A stretch of 44,443 nt of DNA from Microcystis aeruginosa LEGE 91341 (GTDB taxonomy: Bacteria; Cyanobacteriota; Cyanobacteriia; Cyanobacteriales; Microcystaceae): the NCBI RefSeq assembly GCF_015206885.1, contig NZ_JADEXY010000014.1, forward strand, positions 1 through 44,443, written 5' to 3'. Numbering within the stretch: the first letter of the stretch is position 1; each line of letters opens with the position of its first letter. Under the pieces are notes generated by a model. It saw nothing but the letters and a program-made list of their open reading frames with translations. It was not told the origin of the DNA and ran no database searches. This document shows positions 41,583-44,443 of this stretch, one piece after another. The translations under genes and the position numbers were made by a program.

Positions 41583-42179
41583 TTATTTAGGGGCGGTTAA
41601 TTCTCTAGGTCGTTCGGGTAATGTTAAAGCTGTGGCCGTAGGTTCTTCAGCTTTTAGGGTGGGGATAAGGTCACGACGAGCTAAAATAATTGCTCCGACC
41701 ATGGCCATTAATAATAACACGGAAGCTAATTCAAAGGGTAGCAGGAAATCACTAAAGAAATGCTTACCGATTTCTACTAAAGTATTAGTTACTACTGCGG
41801 GAGAAGTGCTAGAAATTGACCAAGGTGTGATTAAAACCATGGTCGATAACAGCACAAATAAACCCACACAAACTAAAGCAGTAGATGCCTGACGGATCCA
41901 ACGTTTAGGAATATCAGAAAAGTCCTCTTGCTTGTTAACAAGCATAATAGCAAAGAGAATTAAAACGTTAATCGCACCCACATAAATTAGAATTTGTGCC
42001 GCCGCTACAAAATCAGCATTTAGTAAGAGATATAAACCCGAAATGCTGATAAAAACACCACCCAATAAAAAGGCGGAATAAACGATATTAGATAATAGCA
42101 CCACGCCTAAAGCTGTCCCGATTACTAGGGCGGCTAAAATGCCAAAAGATACTATTTGAACGCCCTCGGCTAAATTCAC
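41583..42179 (-). CDS. ndhG: NAD(P)H-quinone oxidoreductase subunit 6 (NuoJ-like)
   Basis: A 198-residue membrane subunit of NDH-1 with five predicted helices. The conserved region [20 protein letters not shown] and the preceding [20 protein letters not shown] identify NuoJ/NdhG. The C-terminal tail after [12 protein letters not shown] is a soluble Pro-rich end. It follows ndhI by 100 bp, a gap containing short TTATTAGTTATCAG-type repeats. Confidence 0.97.
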   Translation of the reverse strand: MNLAEGVQIVSFGILAALVIGTALGVVLLSNIVYSAFLLGGVFISISGLYLLLNADFVAAAQILIYVGAINVLILFAIMLVNKQEDFSDIPKRWIRQASTALVCVGLFVLLSTMVLITPWSISSTSPAVVTNTLVEIGKHFFSDFLLPFELASVLLLMAMVGAIILARRDLIPTLKAEEPTATALTLPERPRELTAPK

Positions 42180-42279
42180 AGTAGTTTCATCTCCTTTTAT
42201 GTTTGAGAGTTATTAATTATTAGTTATCAGTTATTACTGTTAAGTTTCCAACTCCTGACGGCTGACGGCTGATAGCTAA

Positions 42280-42852
42280 TTAATCAGTAATTTCTTCTGG
42301 ACGTTTACCGGCGCGTTGACTACCGGCGGGTAAACCGTGGGGTTCGATGACACCTTTAGGCAGATAACCTAATTCCCTCAGAGGTGTTACCATCGGGTCT
42401 TGGGTGACTTTGTAGGGTAAACGGCCTAGGGCGACGTTATCATAGTTTAATTCATGACGATCATAGGTCGCTAGTTCGTATTCTTCGGTCATCGATAGGC
42501 AATTAGTCGGACAGTATTCCACACAATTACCGCAGAAAATACAGACCCCAAAATCGATACTGTAGTGTTTGAGTTCTTTCTTTTTAATTTCCTTGTTAAA
42601 AGTCCAATCCACTACGGGTAAATTAATCGGACAAACTCGCACACAAACTTCACAAGCGATACATTTATCGAACTCAAAGTGAATTCTACCCCGATAACGT
42701 TCCGAGGGAATTAACTTTTCGTAGGGATACTGGACGGTAATCGGACGACGACGCATATGATCGAAGGTAACGGATAAACCTTCGCCGATGTATTTCGCCG
42801 CTTGAATGCTACCTTTAGCGTAATCGCTGACTTGTTTGAGGATGTTAAACAT
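42280..42852 (-). CDS. ndhI: NAD(P)H-quinone oxidoreductase subunit I (8Fe ferredoxin-like)
   Basis: NdhI carries the two [4Fe-4S] clusters that pass electrons from ferredoxin into the NDH-1 arm. The 190-residue protein shows both motifs: [16 protein letters not shown] and [16 protein letters not shown]. The N-terminal amphipathic start ([20 protein letters not shown]) contacts the membrane arm. It lies 42 bp downstream of ndhA. Confidence 0.98.
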   Translation of the reverse strand: MFNILKQVSDYAKGSIQAAKYIGEGLSVTFDHMRRRPITVQYPYEKLIPSERYRGRIHFEFDKCIACEVCVRVCPINLPVVDWTFNKEIKKKELKHYSIDFGVCIFCGNCVEYCPTNCLSMTEEYELATYDRHELNYDNVALGRLPYKVTQDPMVTPLRELGYLPKGVIEPHGLPAGSQRAGKRPEEITD

Positions 42853-42894
42853 GATGGTCAGAGGGATATTAAGTTAACAGGGCAAAAACGGGAA

Positions 42895-44013
42895 TTAACC
42901 GCCAAAAGCAAAGGGAAAAGCTAGTTTTAGGGCGGCGGTAAGTAGTAGGTTAACTAAAGATACCGGTAGGAGGAATTTCCAGCCTAAATCGAGTAATTGG
43001 TCAATGCGAACCCGGGGTACTGTCCAACGCAAGAGAATAGCGATAAAGATGAGGAAATAGGCCTTTAATACTGTCATCGTAATCCCTAGGGAAGCGGTGA
43101 TAATTTGTAGCCAGGGATTGGTTTCACTCACTCCCAACCAGCCGGCCACAGCATTGACGGGGATAGGAAATTCCCAACCGCCAAGATAGAGAACCGCGAA
43201 AACTAGGGCCGACAGCACGAGGTTAACGTAGGAACCCACATAAAAAAGAGCGAATTTCATCCCTGCGTATTCGGTTTGATAACCGGCGACTAATTCCTCC
43301 TCCGCTTCTGGTAAATCGAAGGGCAGACGTTCACACTCAGCTAAAGCGGCAATCCAGAAAATCAGAAAACCCACCGGTTGGCGCCAGATATTCCAGCCTA
43401 AAATGCCATAACCGGATTGTTGTTCGACAATATCAATGGTACTGAGACTATTAGACATCATCGCGATCGCTAATACCGATAAAGCCAAGGGAATTTCATA
43501 ACTAATCGATTGCGCCGCCGCCCGCAGGCCTCCCAGTAAGGAATACTTATTATTTGAGGCATAACCCGCCATTAATAAGCCAATGGGGGCAATACTGGAC
43601 AAGGAAATCCATAAAAAGATCCCCACGTTTAGGTCAGTAATCAGCAGATTTTGACCGAAGGGGACGATGAGATAGGAGACAAACACCGGCATCACCACCA
43701 AAATTGGCCCAAAGAGGAATAACCAAGGGTCAGCCTTAGCGGGGACGACATCTTCTTTAAAGACTAATTTCAGACCGTCGGCGACTGGTTGTAAAACGCC
43801 TAAGGGCCCTGCGTATTCGGGCCCGATACGCTGTTGGACGGCGGCGGAAATTTTTCTTTCTAACCAGACGCAGACTAAAACCCCCACTGTGGCGGCTATA
43901 ATCATCAGGAACATGGGTAAAGGCATCCAAATCGCTTTAGCCAGTCCTCCACTTAATCCCAAGTCTGTTAGGGATTTAATGAAACTTTCTTGTAAATCTA
44001 TGCCTTGATTCAT
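42895..44013 (-). CDS. ndhA: NAD(P)H-quinone oxidoreductase subunit 1 (NuoH-like)
   Basis: Membrane subunit next to the quinone site of NDH-1. I start it at ATG 44013, giving 372 residues, the usual cyanobacterial length; an upstream TTG at 44037 adds eight unlikely residues. The family blocks are [33 protein letters not shown], and [20 protein letters not shown] with the acidic quinone-site loop, then [13 protein letters not shown]. It is the first gene of ndhAIGE. Confidence 0.97.
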   Translation of the reverse strand: MNQGIDLQESFIKSLTDLGLSGGLAKAIWMPLPMFLMIIAATVGVLVCVWLERKISAAVQQRIGPEYAGPLGVLQPVADGLKLVFKEDVVPAKADPWLFLFGPILVVMPVFVSYLIVPFGQNLLITDLNVGIFLWISLSSIAPIGLLMAGYASNNKYSLLGGLRAAAQSISYEIPLALSVLAIAMMSNSLSTIDIVEQQSGYGILGWNIWRQPVGFLIFWIAALAECERLPFDLPEAEEELVAGYQTEYAGMKFALFYVGSYVNLVLSALVFAVLYLGGWEFPIPVNAVAGWLGVSETNPWLQIITASLGITMTVLKAYFLIFIAILLRWTVPRVRIDQLLDLGWKFLLPVSLVNLLLTAALKLAFPFAFGG

Positions 44014-44037
44014 ATTTGGCGATCGCTGTACTGTCAA

Positions 44038-44332
44038 TAGTTCGGCATGGTCTGAAGATTTTTAAGCAAATCTTATAGCCTAGTATACAGTTAGTCGGTC
44101 TGAGGGTTATCAGTAAAGTGACAAAGGTTTCAACTCATTAGAAGCCAAGAAAGTCAAGCAATCTTGATTCCACCGCCAAGAATAGGTATTAGTCAATAGT
44201 TAGACTCTGAATCTATCAATGTTTTCATCTGTTTCTTAGCGCCGACAACCTCAGCTAGTTATCAATTATTCACAGGAAAAAAATCTAGTTAAGTAGCTGG
44301 TTATAATTAAATTAAAAATGGATTTTAGGTTC
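44038..44332. other. Intergenic region upstream of ndhA
   Basis: I see no gene here. It should contain the ndhAIGE promoter, which I cannot place with confidence. No tRNA-like fold is evident. Confidence 0.5.
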
Positions 44333-44443
44333 GATCCCCCCTGCCCCCCTTGATAAGGGGGGTGCCGATAGGCGGGGGGATCCCCCTTGATAAGGGGGGT
44401 GCCGATAGGCGGGGGGATCCCCCTTGATAAGGGGGGTGCCGAT
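44333..44443. repeat. 37-bp tandem palindromic repeat
   Basis: Roughly two and a half copies of a 37-bp unit reach the right edge. Each contains GATCCCCCTTGATAAGGGGG followed by GGTGCCGATAGGCGGG. Each unit is an inverted repeat around TTGATAA. It is the same core as at 32752-32799 and probably continues outside the window. Confidence 0.95.

Noticed and set aside
44038-44332. tRNA or small RNA gene upstream of ndhA
   Set aside because: I found no cloverleaf arms or terminator; the region is simply AT-rich.

Overview
The window looks like a chromosomal stretch of a unicellular bloom-forming cyanobacterium, most probably Microcystis or a close relative. This rests on photosystem I genes (psaA, psaB, psaF, psaJ), a cyanobacterial ndhAIGE cluster, sipA, the cyanobacterial DUF2605/DUF2973 pair, many GCGATCGC (HIP1) octamers, heptameric short repeats, and a heavy load of palindromic elements and broken genes. 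The species name is an inference; no marker gene such as rRNA is present and I found no tRNA gene.

Region 1 (1-6.3 kb) is a type III CRISPR locus. An intact cas10/cmr2 is followed by two arrays with the same 35-nt repeat (14 and 13 clear repeats). Each array has the same leader and the same decayed terminal repeat, and each leader runs into ppk sequence: a dead 85-bp 3' fragment after array 1 and the intact gene after array 2. A fragment of a second cas10 precedes array 2. The simplest reading is a tandem duplication of a cas10-array-leader-ppk 3' end unit, followed by loss of most of the second cas10. Between the arrays lie two toxin-antitoxin modules whose toxins are both broken (RelE-type by frameshift, HicA by start loss plus nonsense codon).

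Region 2 (6.3-20.3 kb) is mostly housekeeping: ppk, an orphan Phd-type antitoxin, cobA, a YjbQ-family gene, psaF-psaJ with terminator, an ATP-grasp PGM1-like gene, an IS200/IS605 insertion sequence, sipA, a PEP-CTERM exported protein, an MNT-HEPN pair with a catalytically degraded MNT, a solute-binding protein, tenA, DUF2605, DUF2973 and a YqiA-like hydrolase.

Region 3 (20.4-28 kb) has two exported proteins, one a lipoprotein with a long Glu/Thr/Pro/Val repeat, and the psaA-psaB operon with a strong terminator. Region 4 (28-32.7 kb) is accessory: a MITE-like element, a tandem pair of membrane-anchored hendecad coiled-coil proteins, and a STAND NTPase with eleven near-identical TPRs whose N-terminal domain is separated by a single in-frame TGA.

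Region 5 (32.8-44.4 kb) holds a membrane protein of unknown function, a MurT/GatD pair, an HtrA-type protease, a small scar (broken ISAs1-type transposase, intact DUF262-HNH GmrSD-like gene, 3' end of a group II intron) abutting the start of an lptC-like gene, the ndhAIGE operon, and a 37-bp tandem palindromic repeat at the right edge.
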